The notes under the pieces are model-generated. The model had not been told where the DNA came from. It worked only from the letters and a program-made list of their open reading frames with translations, and did no database searches. The position numbers were made by a program, and so were the translations under genes. A stretch of 12,153 nucleotides of DNA from Acidimicrobiaceae bacterium (GTDB lineage Bacteria > Actinomycetota > Acidimicrobiia > Acidimicrobiales > Ilumatobacteraceae), in assembly GCA_003154135.1 (NCBI GenBank), contig PMCN01000211.1, positions 238 through 12,390 on the forward strand, read 5' to 3'. Positions 1 to 6,498 of this stretch are shown one piece after another (within the stretch, counting starts at the first letter, position 1; each line of letters starts with the position of its first letter).

Positions 1-2
1 TG

Positions 3-629
3 GCGGTGACCACCATCGGGTGCAGCCACGCGTCCTCGAAGTCCGACGGCGATCTCGCGATGGGCGCGGCGGTGCAGGTGGAGGCCGAAGGGTGCGGTCA
101 GCACCGTGCGGCGGGAGGTGGATCGTTCATCGCCGACCAGCGCGTGATGACGGTGGCGCACGTGGTGGCAGGCTCCACCGATGTCGACGTGATCCTCCCC
201 GACGGCACCGAGAAGGCTGCGCAGGTGGTGGCCATCGACCGCCAGAAGGACCTCGCCGTGCTGTCGGTCAACGCGTCGACCAGCCCGTTGAAGATGGGCA
301 CCATGCGCTCGGGCACGAAGGGGTCGATGTCGGTGTGGCGCGACGCCACGCAGGAGGCGTTGCCGTTCGTCGCCGTGTCGTTCGTCGACATCAATGCGAA
401 CGACATCGACCACGGCGGCCCCGGCCTGCGCCGCGGCTACCAGCTGGTCGCCGACGTCGACCCGGGCGACTCCGGCAGCGTGCTCGTCGCCGGCGGTGTC
501 GCCGTCGCCGTGGTGTTCGCCCGGAGCAGCACCGACCCGCACCGGGCCTGGGCCACCGACATCACCGAGGGTCGCTCGTTGCTCGCCGGGGCCACGAACG
601 CACCGGTCGACACCGGTGCCTGCCCCTAG
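3..629 (+). CDS. Trypsin-like serine protease (S1C/HtrA-like fold), 5'-truncated by the window edge, probable lipoprotein
   Basis: Probable extracytoplasmic chymotrypsin-fold serine peptidase. The frame is open to the left edge, so the true start is likely outside; a GTG at 6 would give 207 residues. Numbering from that GTG, the catalytic triad is visible: His52 in TVAHVVAG, Asp82 in KDLAVLSV, and Ser156 in the GDSGS motif, with the usual order and spacing. There is no PDZ domain after the protease domain, so it is shorter than DegP/HtrA. Cys6 in TTIGC close to the edge looks like the end of a lipoprotein signal peptide whose hydrophobic part is cut off; this is inference. Cys30 and Cys206 could form a disulfide. 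It converges on the minus-strand glucokinase gene with a 53-bp gap. Substrate unknown. The triad makes an active enzyme likely. Confidence 0.8.
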   Translation, partial: AVTTIGCSHASSKSDGDLAMGAAVQVEAEGCGQHRAAGGGSFIADQRVMTVAHVVAGSTDVDVILPDGTEKAAQVVAIDRQKDLAVLSVNASTSPLKMGTMRSGTKGSMSVWRDATQEALPFVAVSFVDINANDIDHGGPGLRRGYQLVADVDPGDSGSVLVAGGVAVAVVFARSSTDPHRAWATDITEGRSLLAGATNAPVDTGACP

Positions 630-682
630 CGCGTTGCTGCCACTGCGTCAGTGCCGCCAGTCGGTCATTGCCGTCAGCTCGG

Positions 683-1627
683 TCAGTGCACTTCGGCGAG
701 CAACGCAGCGCCGTAGGCACCGGCTCGCTCGCCGAGCGATGCGAACGCCAGGCGCGGGTGCGGCCGCAACGTGGGCGCGTAGAGCAGCTCGGTGAAGTGC
801 TCGCGGATGGCGCCGAGGTAGAGGTCGCCGGAGCCGGCGAGGCCGCCTCCGAGGACGAACAGGCCGGGATCGAGCACGTTGGTGAGGTTGACCAGCCCGA
901 GCGCCACCCAACGGCCGAACGCGTGGATGACCTCGAGCGCCTCGACATCGCCGGCGAGCGCCGCCTGCTGCACGTGCTCGCCGCGCACCGCGTCGGGATC
1001 GCCGCCGGCGAGCGCGACGACGTTGCCCAGCCGCTTGCCCTCGGCTGCCTCACGAGCGAGGCGGCCCAGACCCGAGCCCGATGCATAGCGCTCCCAGCAG
1101 CCACGCCGGCCACACGGGCACGGTGGACCGTCGGGGTCGACGACCATGTGGCCGATCTCGCCCGCGAACCCGTTGACCCCACGCATGAGACGGCCCCCCG
1201 AGACCAGTCCGCCGCCGATGCCGGTGCCCAGCGTGACCATCACGAACTCGTCCTCGCCCACGCCCTCGCCGGCCTTCCACTCGGCCGCTGCGGCACAGGT
1301 GGCGTCGTTGTCGACCTCGACCTTCATGTCGAGCCGCTCGCCCAGCAGTTGCCCGACCCGGAAGTCGATGATGTCGACCAGGTTGGGCGCCGCGCGCAGC
1401 ACGCCGTTGCGCGTCACCAGGCCCGGCACGCCCACACCGAGCGTGTCGAAGCCGCCCACCGCGTCGGCGAGACGGCGGGCCAACCCGGCCAGCGTGTCGA
1501 TGATGGACTCGGGGCCCTTGGGAGTGGGTTCGCGGTGCTCCGCGATGACAGCACCGTGCTCGTCGAGCACGACGCCGAGACACTTGGTGCCGCCGACGTC
1601 GAGACCGGCGCGTCGCCCTGTGGTCAC
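683..1627 (-). CDS. glk: ROK-family glucokinase
   Basis: Cytoplasmic ATP-dependent sugar kinase, most likely phosphorylating glucose to glucose-6-phosphate. The GTG at 1627 gives 314 residues, the normal ROK length. Visible motifs are the phosphate-binding loop DVGGTKCLGVVLDEHG (residues 10-25), the catalytic Asp108 in VDNDAT, a second glycine-rich loop LGTGIGGG (133-140), ExGH with His160, and the zinc-binding CPCGRRGCWE motif (Cys170, Cys172, Cys177). The C-terminal part (DPGLFVLGGGL, then RPHPRLAFASLGERAGAYGAA) follows the pattern of Streptomyces GlkA. The start is chosen because it places the phosphate loop ten residues in and overlaps the upstream SRPBCC stop codon by 4 bp (GTGA), implying translational coupling. 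The open frame continues upstream to 2005 but runs antiphase through that gene and is not coding. Other ROK substrates such as N-acetylmannosamine or fructose are possible but less likely. Confidence 0.9.
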   Translation of the reverse strand: MTTGRRAGLDVGGTKCLGVVLDEHGAVIAEHREPTPKGPESIIDTLAGLARRLADAVGGFDTLGVGVPGLVTRNGVLRAAPNLVDIIDFRVGQLLGERLDMKVEVDNDATCAAAAEWKAGEGVGEDEFVMVTLGTGIGGGLVSGGRLMRGVNGFAGEIGHMVVDPDGPPCPCGRRGCWERYASGSGLGRLAREAAEGKRLGNVVALAGGDPDAVRGEHVQQAALAGDVEALEVIHAFGRWVALGLVNLTNVLDPGLFVLGGGLAGSGDLYLGAIREHFTELLYAPTLRPHPRLAFASLGERAGAYGAALLAEVH

Positions 1628-2058
1628 GCCTCGGCGCGTGTCTTGAGCTCGCGGACCGTGTTGAGGATGCGCACCTCTGCGCGACGCTTGACGAATCCGG
1701 GCAACGGAACGACGAGCTCGATGGTGAGGTCGTAGCGCACGTCGGTGCCACCGTCGGGGGTGGACGCGAAGTGATAGGCGCCGTCGATGGTGCGCATGAT
1801 GTCGCCGCGCAGCATCCGCCAGCTGAGCACGGCCGGCGCCTCGGTGTAGTCGTAGCCGAGCGTGTAGTGCGTGCTGCGGCCGAGTGCCGACGCGCGGAAC
1901 TCGACCTCGACGGCCCGACCCTGCTCGTCGCGCACACGTACCACGACGTCCTTCACGTCCTTGGCCCACTCGGGATAGCGATCGAAGTCGGTGACGACGG
2001 CCCACACGCGCTCGGGCGCGGCCGCGATGGTGGTGCTCTGGAACGCCGTTTCAGCCAT
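1624..2058 (-). CDS. SRPBCC-family (START-like) protein, TB16.3/Rv2185c type
   Basis: Small soluble protein of 144 residues with the SRPBCC (polyketide cyclase/START-like) hydrophobic-cavity fold. Signs of the fold are the N-terminal strand and short helices with APERVWAVVTDFDRYPEWAKDV (residues 14-35, read in two parts), then a run of amphipathic strands (VVVRVRDEQG, LGYDYTEAP, VLSWRML), and a long C-terminal helix starting near VPLPGFVKRRAE. Length and pattern match my recollection of mycobacterial TB16.3 (Rv2185c), also 144 residues and close to pimB'. The ligand is not predictable from sequence; a lipid or polyprenol is a guess based on the neighbouring mannosyltransferase. It starts 9 bp after the membrane-protein stop and ends overlapping the glucokinase start by 4 bp, so it sits inside a coupled gene chain. 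Confidence 0.85.
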   Translation of the reverse strand: MAETAFQSTTIAAAPERVWAVVTDFDRYPEWAKDVKDVVVRVRDEQGRAVEVEFRASALGRSTHYTLGYDYTEAPAVLSWRMLRGDIMRTIDGAYHFASTPDGGTDVRYDLTIELVVPLPGFVKRRAEVRILNTVRELKTRAEA

Positions 2059-2067
2059 GTCTGTGTT

Positions 2068-2553
2068 CTACTCGATCCTGCGTTTGGGTTGCTTCGGTGC
2101 GGGCGCGACCCGCGGCCCGTACGAACCGTACCTCGCGGCCCACAGCCCATTCATGCCAATGCCGAACATCGGCACGAGCACACCGAACGCCAGCGCGTTC
2201 ACCTGGTTGCCTCTGAGGCCCGCCACGCCCACGCTGGCGCCTGCCAGTGCAGCCACCACCTGCAGCCCGAGGGCGATCGACATCGCCCGTTTCACCGACG
2301 GTGGCGCGGTGGCGCCGGTGAGCAGGTAGAGGTTGGCCACCCCCACTTCCTCGGCACGCGAGCGCTCGAGCGCCGAGGTGTACGCCCACAGCGACGTGGC
2401 GATGCCGATCGCGAACAGCACCAGTGACACGACCGCGATGAGCACCTGCGCCGAGCGATGGGTGCGGAACGGCACGGCCACGCCGAGCGCCACCACGAAC
2501 AGGGCTGTGCCCGCCAGATCGGCGCGCACCGTGCGTGACTCCATCGCCATCAT
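2068..2553 (-). CDS. Four-helix integral membrane protein of unknown function
   Basis: I do not recognise a named family. The 161 residues contain four hydrophobic segments at about 12-28, 36-58, 91-112 and 116-140, separated by a short basic loop (FRTHRSAQ), a charged stretch (ERSRAEEVG, 63-71) and a tight turn; the C-terminus is basic and proline-rich (PAPKQPKRRIE). No catalytic motif is visible. The start codon is ATG at 2553, forming a 4-bp ATGA overlap with the end of the glycosyltransferase gene; further ATGs follow at once (MMAM), so the exact start may shift by up to three codons. Its place between a PimB'-like mannosyltransferase and an SRPBCC protein suggests a role at the membrane in lipid or glycolipid handling, but that is only positional inference. 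Confidence 0.75.
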   Translation of the reverse strand: MMAMESRTVRADLAGTALFVVALGVAVPFRTHRSAQVLIAVVSLVLFAIGIATSLWAYTSALERSRAEEVGVANLYLLTGATAPPSVKRAMSIALGLQVVAALAGASVGVAGLRGNQVNALAFGVLVPMFGIGMNGLWAARYGSYGPRVAPAPKQPKRRIE

Positions 2554-3674
2554 TCTGCCAGCGCACCGAGCGAGACACCCAGGCGGTGCGCCAACACGTC
2601 GTAGGAGAACTCGCGCACGGCGCGATCACGCCCGGACAGTCCCATGCGCTGCCGTCGTTCCGGATCGTCGAGCAGCGTCTCGAACGCGGCCGCCACGCCG
2701 CGCGGGTCGTCGGGCCGCCGCACCACCAAGCCGGTGATGCCGTCGTCGACCGCTTCGGCCGCGCCACCACTGTCGCCGGCCACCTGTGCCACGCCGCACG
2801 CTGCGGCCTCGAGGAACACGATGCCGAAGCCCTCCTGCTCGAGCCCGGCCCACCGGTTGCGGCACAGCATGGCGTAGACGTCGGCGCAGCCGTAGAGCAG
2901 CGGCAGCTGGTCGTTGCCCACCCGACCGAGGAAGACCACCGGGGCACGCAGCTGCTGGGCGAGTCGCCGCAGGCGCTGCTCGTCGCGGCCGCCGCCGGAG
3001 ATGGCCAGCACCAGATGCGGACGTGAGGCACGCAACAGCGCGGCGGCGCGGATGGCCGTGTCGAAGCCCTTGCGCGGCACGAGGCGGCTGATGCTCACGA
3101 CGAGCTCGGCGTCGTCGGCGATGCCGAACTGCGAACGGGCGGCAGTGCGCTGCTCGGGGCTCAGTGGCACGAAGCGCGTGGTGTCGACGCCCGGTGGCAC
3201 GACGGTGATGGGCAGCGAACGACCGGCTGCATGCTCGGCCTCGGCGGCCGGGTAACCGCCAGCGGCCACGATGTGCCGAGCGTGACGCAGCACATGGCCG
3301 AGGGTCTGCTTCGACAACGGCAGGCGACCGGGCACGGTGACCTCCGCCCCGTGCAGCACCACGTCGTACGGCAGCTCGAGCGAGGGCCCGATGAGACCGA
3401 GCGGCAACGCCGGATCGAGCACCACGAGATCTGCGCCCACCGCTCGCGCCATCGTGTTGACGCGCTGCACCATCCACGGGTGCGGCAAGAGCACGGGCTC
3501 GCGGGTGCGCTCGATGTGGAACGGCTGCCGCGCGTCGAACTCGGCGGTACCCGCGTATGGGCTGGTGAGGACGGCGAACGACTCGGGCGGCAGACGACGC
3601 CACCACTCCCACAGGAGCGACTGGATGCCGCCGATCTTGGGTGGGAAGTCGTTGGTGACCAGCAGGTGCTTCAC
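2550..3674 (-). CDS. pimB: GT4-family glycosyltransferase, PimB'-like (phosphatidylinositol monomannoside mannosyltransferase)
   Basis: Retaining GT-B glycosyltransferase of 374 residues, normal length for the family. PimB' transfers mannose from GDP-mannose to the 6-position of PI-monomannoside on the inner face of the cytoplasmic membrane. The N-terminal acceptor domain opens with TNDFPPKIGGIQS (residues 7-19), the signature loop of PimB-type enzymes. The donor domain has SRLVPRKG (196-203) with the phosphate-binding pair Arg197/Lys202, and the EX7E motif EGFGIVFLE with Glu281 and Glu289, followed by ACGVAQVAGDSGGAAEAV. The GTG at 3674 is preceded by GAGG at 8-nt spacing and lies 10 bp after queG; the 3' end overlaps the membrane-protein start by 4 bp. 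Nearby SRPBCC and trpD genes match the mycobacterial pimB' locus as I remember it. The acceptor lipid in this organism could differ. Confidence 0.85.
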   Translation of the reverse strand: MKHLLVTNDFPPKIGGIQSLLWEWWRRLPPESFAVLTSPYAGTAEFDARQPFHIERTREPVLLPHPWMVQRVNTMARAVGADLVVLDPALPLGLIGPSLELPYDVVLHGAEVTVPGRLPLSKQTLGHVLRHARHIVAAGGYPAAEAEHAAGRSLPITVVPPGVDTTRFVPLSPEQRTAARSQFGIADDAELVVSISRLVPRKGFDTAIRAAALLRASRPHLVLAISGGGRDEQRLRRLAQQLRAPVVFLGRVGNDQLPLLYGCADVYAMLCRNRWAGLEQEGFGIVFLEAAACGVAQVAGDSGGAAEAVDDGITGLVVRRPDDPRGVAAAFETLLDDPERRQRMGLSGRDRAVREFSYDVLAHRLGVSLGALAE

Positions 3675-3684
3675 GTGGGCCGCC

Positions 3685-4875
3685 TCATCGGGCCGCCAGT
3701 TCGGCGGCGACGTCGGGGTGCGGATCGGTGGCAGGCATCAGGTGGTGGAGGCCCAGGCGGCGTGCCGCCCACACGGCATGGGCGCGCAGCAGCGGGTCGT
3801 GGTGGCAAAGGTAGTCGGCCATCACTCGCTGCACGTCGCCATCGCCGCCGTCGCCGATGTTGCCCAGCACCAGCAGCGCGTTGCGCCGGATCCAGCGGGG
3901 ATCGCGGTCGGCCAGGTACCAGCGACCCCAGTGGGCGAGCACCTCCTGATCGTCGGCGTCGAGCAGCGCCAGCACCGACACGTGGGAGCGGGGTGTCTGC
4001 GCGAGGCCGGCCAGCGCCGAGCCGGCGTGGCGCACCCCCAGACGAACGGCCGGCGGGCACACGTCCTGGCAGTCGTCGCAGCCGTAGACGCGGTCGCCGA
4101 TCGCCGAGAGCAGGTGGCGTGGCACGATGCCCGGCTTCTGCAGCACCCAGGCGAGGCACCGCGCAGCGTCGATCACGCCGGGCTCGATGATGGCGCCGGT
4201 GGGGCAGCCGTCGAGGCAGCGCCGGCAGCTGCCACAGCCGTCGGCCACCGGCTCGGCGGCGACTGGCAACGGGGCCGTGGTGACCACGCACCCGAGGACG
4301 AAGAAGCTGCCGGCACCCTGCACGAGCAGGTTGGCGTTCTTGCCGTACCAGCCGATGCCGGCAAGGTGCGCGACCTCGCGGTCGACGATGCTGTTGTCGT
4401 CGGCGAAGGCGACCGCCTTCCAGCCGTCGCGCCGCAGCTGGTGCGCCACTGCCCAGAGACCTTCGCGCAACGGCGCGTAGTGGTCGGCCCACGCGTATTT
4501 CGCCACCCGGCCCAACGGCCCGTCGTTCGGTCGTGCGTCGTTCGGCGATGCGTCGTTCGGTGATGCGTCGTTCGGCGATGCGTCGTTCGGTGATGCAGGT
4601 TCGGCGAGCAGGTACGGCCGGGCAGCGACGAACACACTGCGGGCACCGAGCACGGCCCGCTGCGGGTCGGTCGACCGTTCGGGGTTCTTGAACGTGAACT
4701 GCATGCCGTCGACCAGGCCATGGTCGATGCGGTGCCGCAACGCGTCGCGGGCATGCCCCAGCACGTCGGCCGGCGCGACGCCCGTGTGGGTGATACCGAA
4801 CGGCTCGGTGAGACCGGCCAGACGGGCGACGTACGCGGCGTCGGCCACCGGCGGGGGTGGATCAGACGGCCTCAC
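3685..4875 (-). CDS. queG: Epoxyqueuosine reductase QueG
   Basis: Cobalamin-dependent iron-sulfur enzyme for the last step of queuosine synthesis, reducing epoxyqueuosine to queuosine in tRNA in the cytoplasm. From the GTG at 4875 it has 396 residues. The N-terminal cobalamin-binding domain carries the likely catalytic Asp159 in ADDNSIVDRE, then GIGWYGKNANLL (173-184). Two [4Fe-4S] sites are complete: CGSCRRCLDGCP (Cys214, 217, 220, 224), Cys240, and CDDCQDVCP (Cys266, 269, 273). The C-terminal 100 residues look like HEAT/PBS-type helices (RWIRRNALLVLGNIGD), as in the longer QueG form. Residues 95-118 are a PNDAS pentapeptide repeat from a DNA minisatellite, inserted in the N-terminal domain and unusual for the family. 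The start is uncertain: GTG at 4875 overlaps the upstream gene by 14 bp, while GTG at 4848 avoids overlap. No other queuosine gene is visible. Confidence 0.92.
   Translation of the reverse strand: MRPSDPPPPVADAAYVARLAGLTEPFGITHTGVAPADVLGHARDALRHRIDHGLVDGMQFTFKNPERSTDPQRAVLGARSVFVAARPYLLAEPASPNDASPNDASPNDASPNDARPNDGPLGRVAKYAWADHYAPLREGLWAVAHQLRRDGWKAVAFADDNSIVDREVAHLAGIGWYGKNANLLVQGAGSFFVLGCVVTTAPLPVAAEPVADGCGSCRRCLDGCPTGAIIEPGVIDAARCLAWVLQKPGIVPRHLLSAIGDRVYGCDDCQDVCPPAVRLGVRHAGSALAGLAQTPRSHVSVLALLDADDQEVLAHWGRWYLADRDPRWIRRNALLVLGNIGDGGDGDVQRVMADYLCHHDPLLRAHAVWAARRLGLHHLMPATDPHPDVAAELAAR
4521..4595 (-). repeat. 15-bp in-frame minisatellite (5 units) inside queG
   Basis: Five contiguous 15-bp units on the plus strand, consensus CGTCGTTCGGYGATG, starting at 4521, 4536, 4551, 4566 and 4581. 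The first differs at its end (TCGTG). The last four alternate C and T at one position, so 4536-4565 and 4566-4595 are perfect 30-bp copies, implying a recent doubling of a two-unit block. On the coding strand it encodes PNDAS/PNDAR repeats at QueG residues 95-118 and preserves frame. Confidence 0.95.
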
Positions 4876-5056
4876 GATGACGCAGCGTAGGCACCATGCC
4901 GGCGGCAGCGAGCAACTGCACCGCCCGCATCTCGTCCTCGTCGAAGTCGAGCGGTTCGCGCCGGGCAGGCGACAGGAGGTGGGTGACCACGCAATCGGCA
5001 CAGGCGGCGCTGCCGTCCATGACGCACGAGGCGCACGAGATGACGAAGTGGGTCAT
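4862..5056 (-). CDS. Small CxxC/CxxC actinobacterial protein of unknown function
   Basis: A 64-residue cytoplasmic protein, ATG at 5056. The N-terminus holds two CxxC knuckles close together (Cys8/Cys11 in SCASC and Cys19/Cys22 in CADC), a likely zinc or iron-sulfur site, followed by the motif CVVTHLL. The C-terminal half (FDEDEMRAVQLLAAAGMVPTLR) is an acidic helix. This layout matches a conserved actinobacterial hypothetical family that I recall but cannot name. A GTG five codons upstream (5071) is an alternative start; neither has a clear Shine-Dalgarno. Its 3' end overlaps the longer form of queG by 14 bp, and it follows the NYN gene after a 125-bp repeat-bearing gap. A partnership with the NYN protein or QueG is inferred from position only. 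Confidence 0.75.
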   Translation of the reverse strand: MTHFVISCASCVMDGSAACADCVVTHLLSPARREPLDFDEDEMRAVQLLAAAGMVPTLRHREAV

Positions 5057-5098
5057 GCACGCATCGTGCACGAAGGGTGTGACACGGTCGCCACCCCC

Positions 5099-5145
5099 AC
5101 CCGAGTGCCAGCCCGCCACCCGAGTGCCAGCCCGCCACCCGAGTG
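5099..5145. repeat. 19-bp tandem repeat, two full units plus a partial third
   Basis: The 9-mer ACCCGAGTG occurs at 5099, 5118 and 5137, exactly 19 bp apart, with the identical 10-bp spacer CCAGCCCGCC between copies. It lies in the noncoding gap between the NYN gene and the small CxxC gene. Each 9-mer is the complement of the arm at 5174-5182, so the repeat multiplies one arm of the adjacent hairpin. Confidence 0.95.
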
Positions 5146-5182
5146 GGCACTCGCACCCCGTGGTGCGAGCGAGCACTCGGGT
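5137..5182 (-). terminator. Long imperfect hairpin directly after the NYN gene (terminator-like or attenuator)
   Basis: Read on the minus strand, ACCCGAGTG (5182-5174) pairs with CACTCGGGT (5145-5137), and inside it CTCGCACC (5169-5162) pairs with GGTGCGAG (5157-5150) around a 4-nt loop. A 4x4 internal loop separates the two perfect stems, 17 bp in total. The stem starts on the last base of the NYN stop codon. No U-tract follows, so intrinsic termination is not certain; an mRNA-stabilising or attenuating structure is equally possible. Confidence 0.6.
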
Positions 5183-6456
5183 CAGCGGCGGGCGATGGCG
5201 AGGAAGGTGTCGCTCGGCACCGTGTTGGCGCCCGCGGCCCTCACATCGGTGACCACGGCCTGGTCGTTGGTGACCACCACCACGGCGCGGGACGGATCGA
5301 GCGCGGCCACCTGGGCACGCAGCACATCGTCGGCCGACACGCCCTCGGGCGAGAAGCTCACGCGCACGAGTCGACGACGACGGGTGTGCCCGCCGACCAC
5401 CGACGACCCGTCGAACACGACGTGCACCTCGATGCCCCACCGCGTGGCCAACCGTTCGCACGCGTCGACGCACGCCTCGCGCTGCTGCTCCAGCGACAGG
5501 TCGGGCCAGCCGAGCTTGGCGACGTTGTAGCCATCGACGAGCACGAGCACGCCCGACGAACGCAGCAGATGCTCGGCGGCCGCCTCGCTGCGGCCGTAGA
5601 GACCACCGGGTATGGCGAGCGGTGCGCGTGCGACCCGCCGACGACGCGCCGGTGCTTGCTCGCCGGCAAGGGCGAGCGCCTCGGTGAGGAGCTGCCGCAT
5701 GCGCTCGACGTCGATTCCCGAGGCTCGCTCGACGCGCTCGGCGAGCGCCGCGTCGCGTGCAGCGGACGCCTGCGCCAGCTGCTCGCGGAGCTGGGCCAGC
5801 TCGAGCTCGGTGGCCTCCGCACGCGCAGCGTCTCGACCGCTCCCCGCGGCCTGCCGCCTCGCTCCCGACTCCAGCTCGCGTGCACGCGAGCGAGCGGCCT
5901 CCAACTCGCTCACCACACGGTCGCGGTCGCGCCGCAACGCGGCGGCGGCCTCGCGTTCGCGGTCGAGCACGTCGCGCAGTTCGAGCACCTCGACGCGAGC
6001 GCGGGCCGCCGCGGTCTCGGCCGCCTCGCGCCGTTTCTGTTCGCGCCGTGCGTCGAGCGGGACATCGTGAGGCGAGTCGGCGCTTGCCGCCACCAGCTCG
6101 GCCAACCGCTGCTGCCAGCCGGCGGGGCGGGACAGCCACACCGTGCCCGCCTCATCGACGAGCTCCGGCTGCACGGCGATTCCCAGACGCCGCCAGTACT
6201 CGTCGTCACCCTCGACCGCGGCGCGCACGGCAGCCAGCGCAGTGGCCGGCAGCTTGTGGAACTTCAGGAACGGCTTCAGTCCGGCGGGGAACGGCAGCGG
6301 CGGGCGCAGCTTCGCGCCCAGGGCAGCGATGCTGACGGCGAACTCGAGCGCTGACTGCAACAGGCGATCGGGCGTCGTCTCGGGCGTCGTCTCGGACGCG
6401 GGCTCGGACACTGGCTCGGACACGGACTGCAGGCTAACGAACGTGCCGTCGAACAC
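5182..6456 (-). CDS. NYN-domain (YacP/Rae1-like) protein with N-terminal helical region and central coiled coil
   Basis: Predicted metal-dependent RNase-like cytoplasmic protein of 424 residues from the GTG at 6456. The C-terminal PIN-like NYN domain (about 303-424) shows the acidic sites VDGYNV (Asp308), VVFDG (Asp349), SADD (Asp376/377) and VVTND (Asp398), with RRLVRVSFSPEG between as in YacP-type domains. Residues 135-245 are a charged Arg/Glu/Ala-rich coiled coil. Residues 31-115 (PFPAGLKPFLKFHKLP, then a WLSRPAGW motif) resemble the N-terminal domain of actinobacterial NYN proteins. B. subtilis Rae1 is a ribosome-associated mRNA endonuclease with this fold; whether this protein does the same is inference. 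The first 30 residues are low complexity (SEP/ETTP) from a 12-bp DNA repeat, and GTG at 6423 is an alternative start. It is divergent from the exonuclease/GIY-YIG gene. Confidence 0.85.
   Translation of the reverse strand: MFDGTFVSLQSVSEPVSEPASETTPETTPDRLLQSALEFAVSIAALGAKLRPPLPFPAGLKPFLKFHKLPATALAAVRAAVEGDDEYWRRLGIAVQPELVDEAGTVWLSRPAGWQQRLAELVAASADSPHDVPLDARREQKRREAAETAAARARVEVLELRDVLDREREAAAALRRDRDRVVSELEAARSRARELESGARRQAAGSGRDAARAEATELELAQLREQLAQASAARDAALAERVERASGIDVERMRQLLTEALALAGEQAPARRRRVARAPLAIPGGLYGRSEAAAEHLLRSSGVLVLVDGYNVAKLGWPDLSLEQQREACVDACERLATRWGIEVHVVFDGSSVVGGHTRRRRLVRVSFSPEGVSADDVLRAQVAALDPSRAVVVVTNDQAVVTDVRAAGANTVPSDTFLAIARR
6369..6428 (-). repeat. 12-bp imperfect tandem repeat (5 units) at the NYN gene 5' end
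   Basis: Plus-strand units begin at 6369, 6381, 6393, 6405 and 6417. The first two are identical (CGGGCGTCGTCT); the others are CGGACGCGGGCT, CGGACACTGGCT and CGGACACGGACT. The 12-bp period keeps the reading frame and encodes the SEP/ETTP stretch near the NYN protein N-terminus. One alternative start codon (6423) lies inside the array. Confidence 0.85.
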
Positions 6457-6498
6457 CCGTTCTTGACGCCGAACGTGCGTTCGTGGTGGACTCGTGCG

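Noticed and set aside
641..653. CACTG-CGT-CAGTG inverted repeat in the convergent gap after the protease
   Set aside because: The stem is only 5 bp with no extension and no U-tract, too weak to call a terminator.
20..1735. 571-residue plus-strand open frame
   Set aside because: It is antiphase to the protease and antisense to glk and SRPBCC. The translation is Arg/His/Ala-rich with no domain, as expected from GC-rich shadow frames.
1628..2005. N-terminal extension of the glucokinase frame
   Set aside because: It overlaps the SRPBCC gene in another frame and gives Arg-rich nonsense; the GTG at 1627 gives normal ROK length.
3231..4563. Two long plus-strand frames opposite pimB and queG (319 and 408 residues)
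   Set aside because: The minus strand carries clear motifs of both enzymes there; the plus translations have no recognisable motif.
4521..5145. Tandem repeats as a possible CRISPR array
   Set aside because: Units are 15 and 19 bp without variable 30-bp spacers, and one array is within a coding sequence; no cas genes are present.
5143..6354. 403-residue plus-strand frame
   Set aside because: It is antisense to the NYN gene, whose coiled coil and catalytic motifs are convincing.
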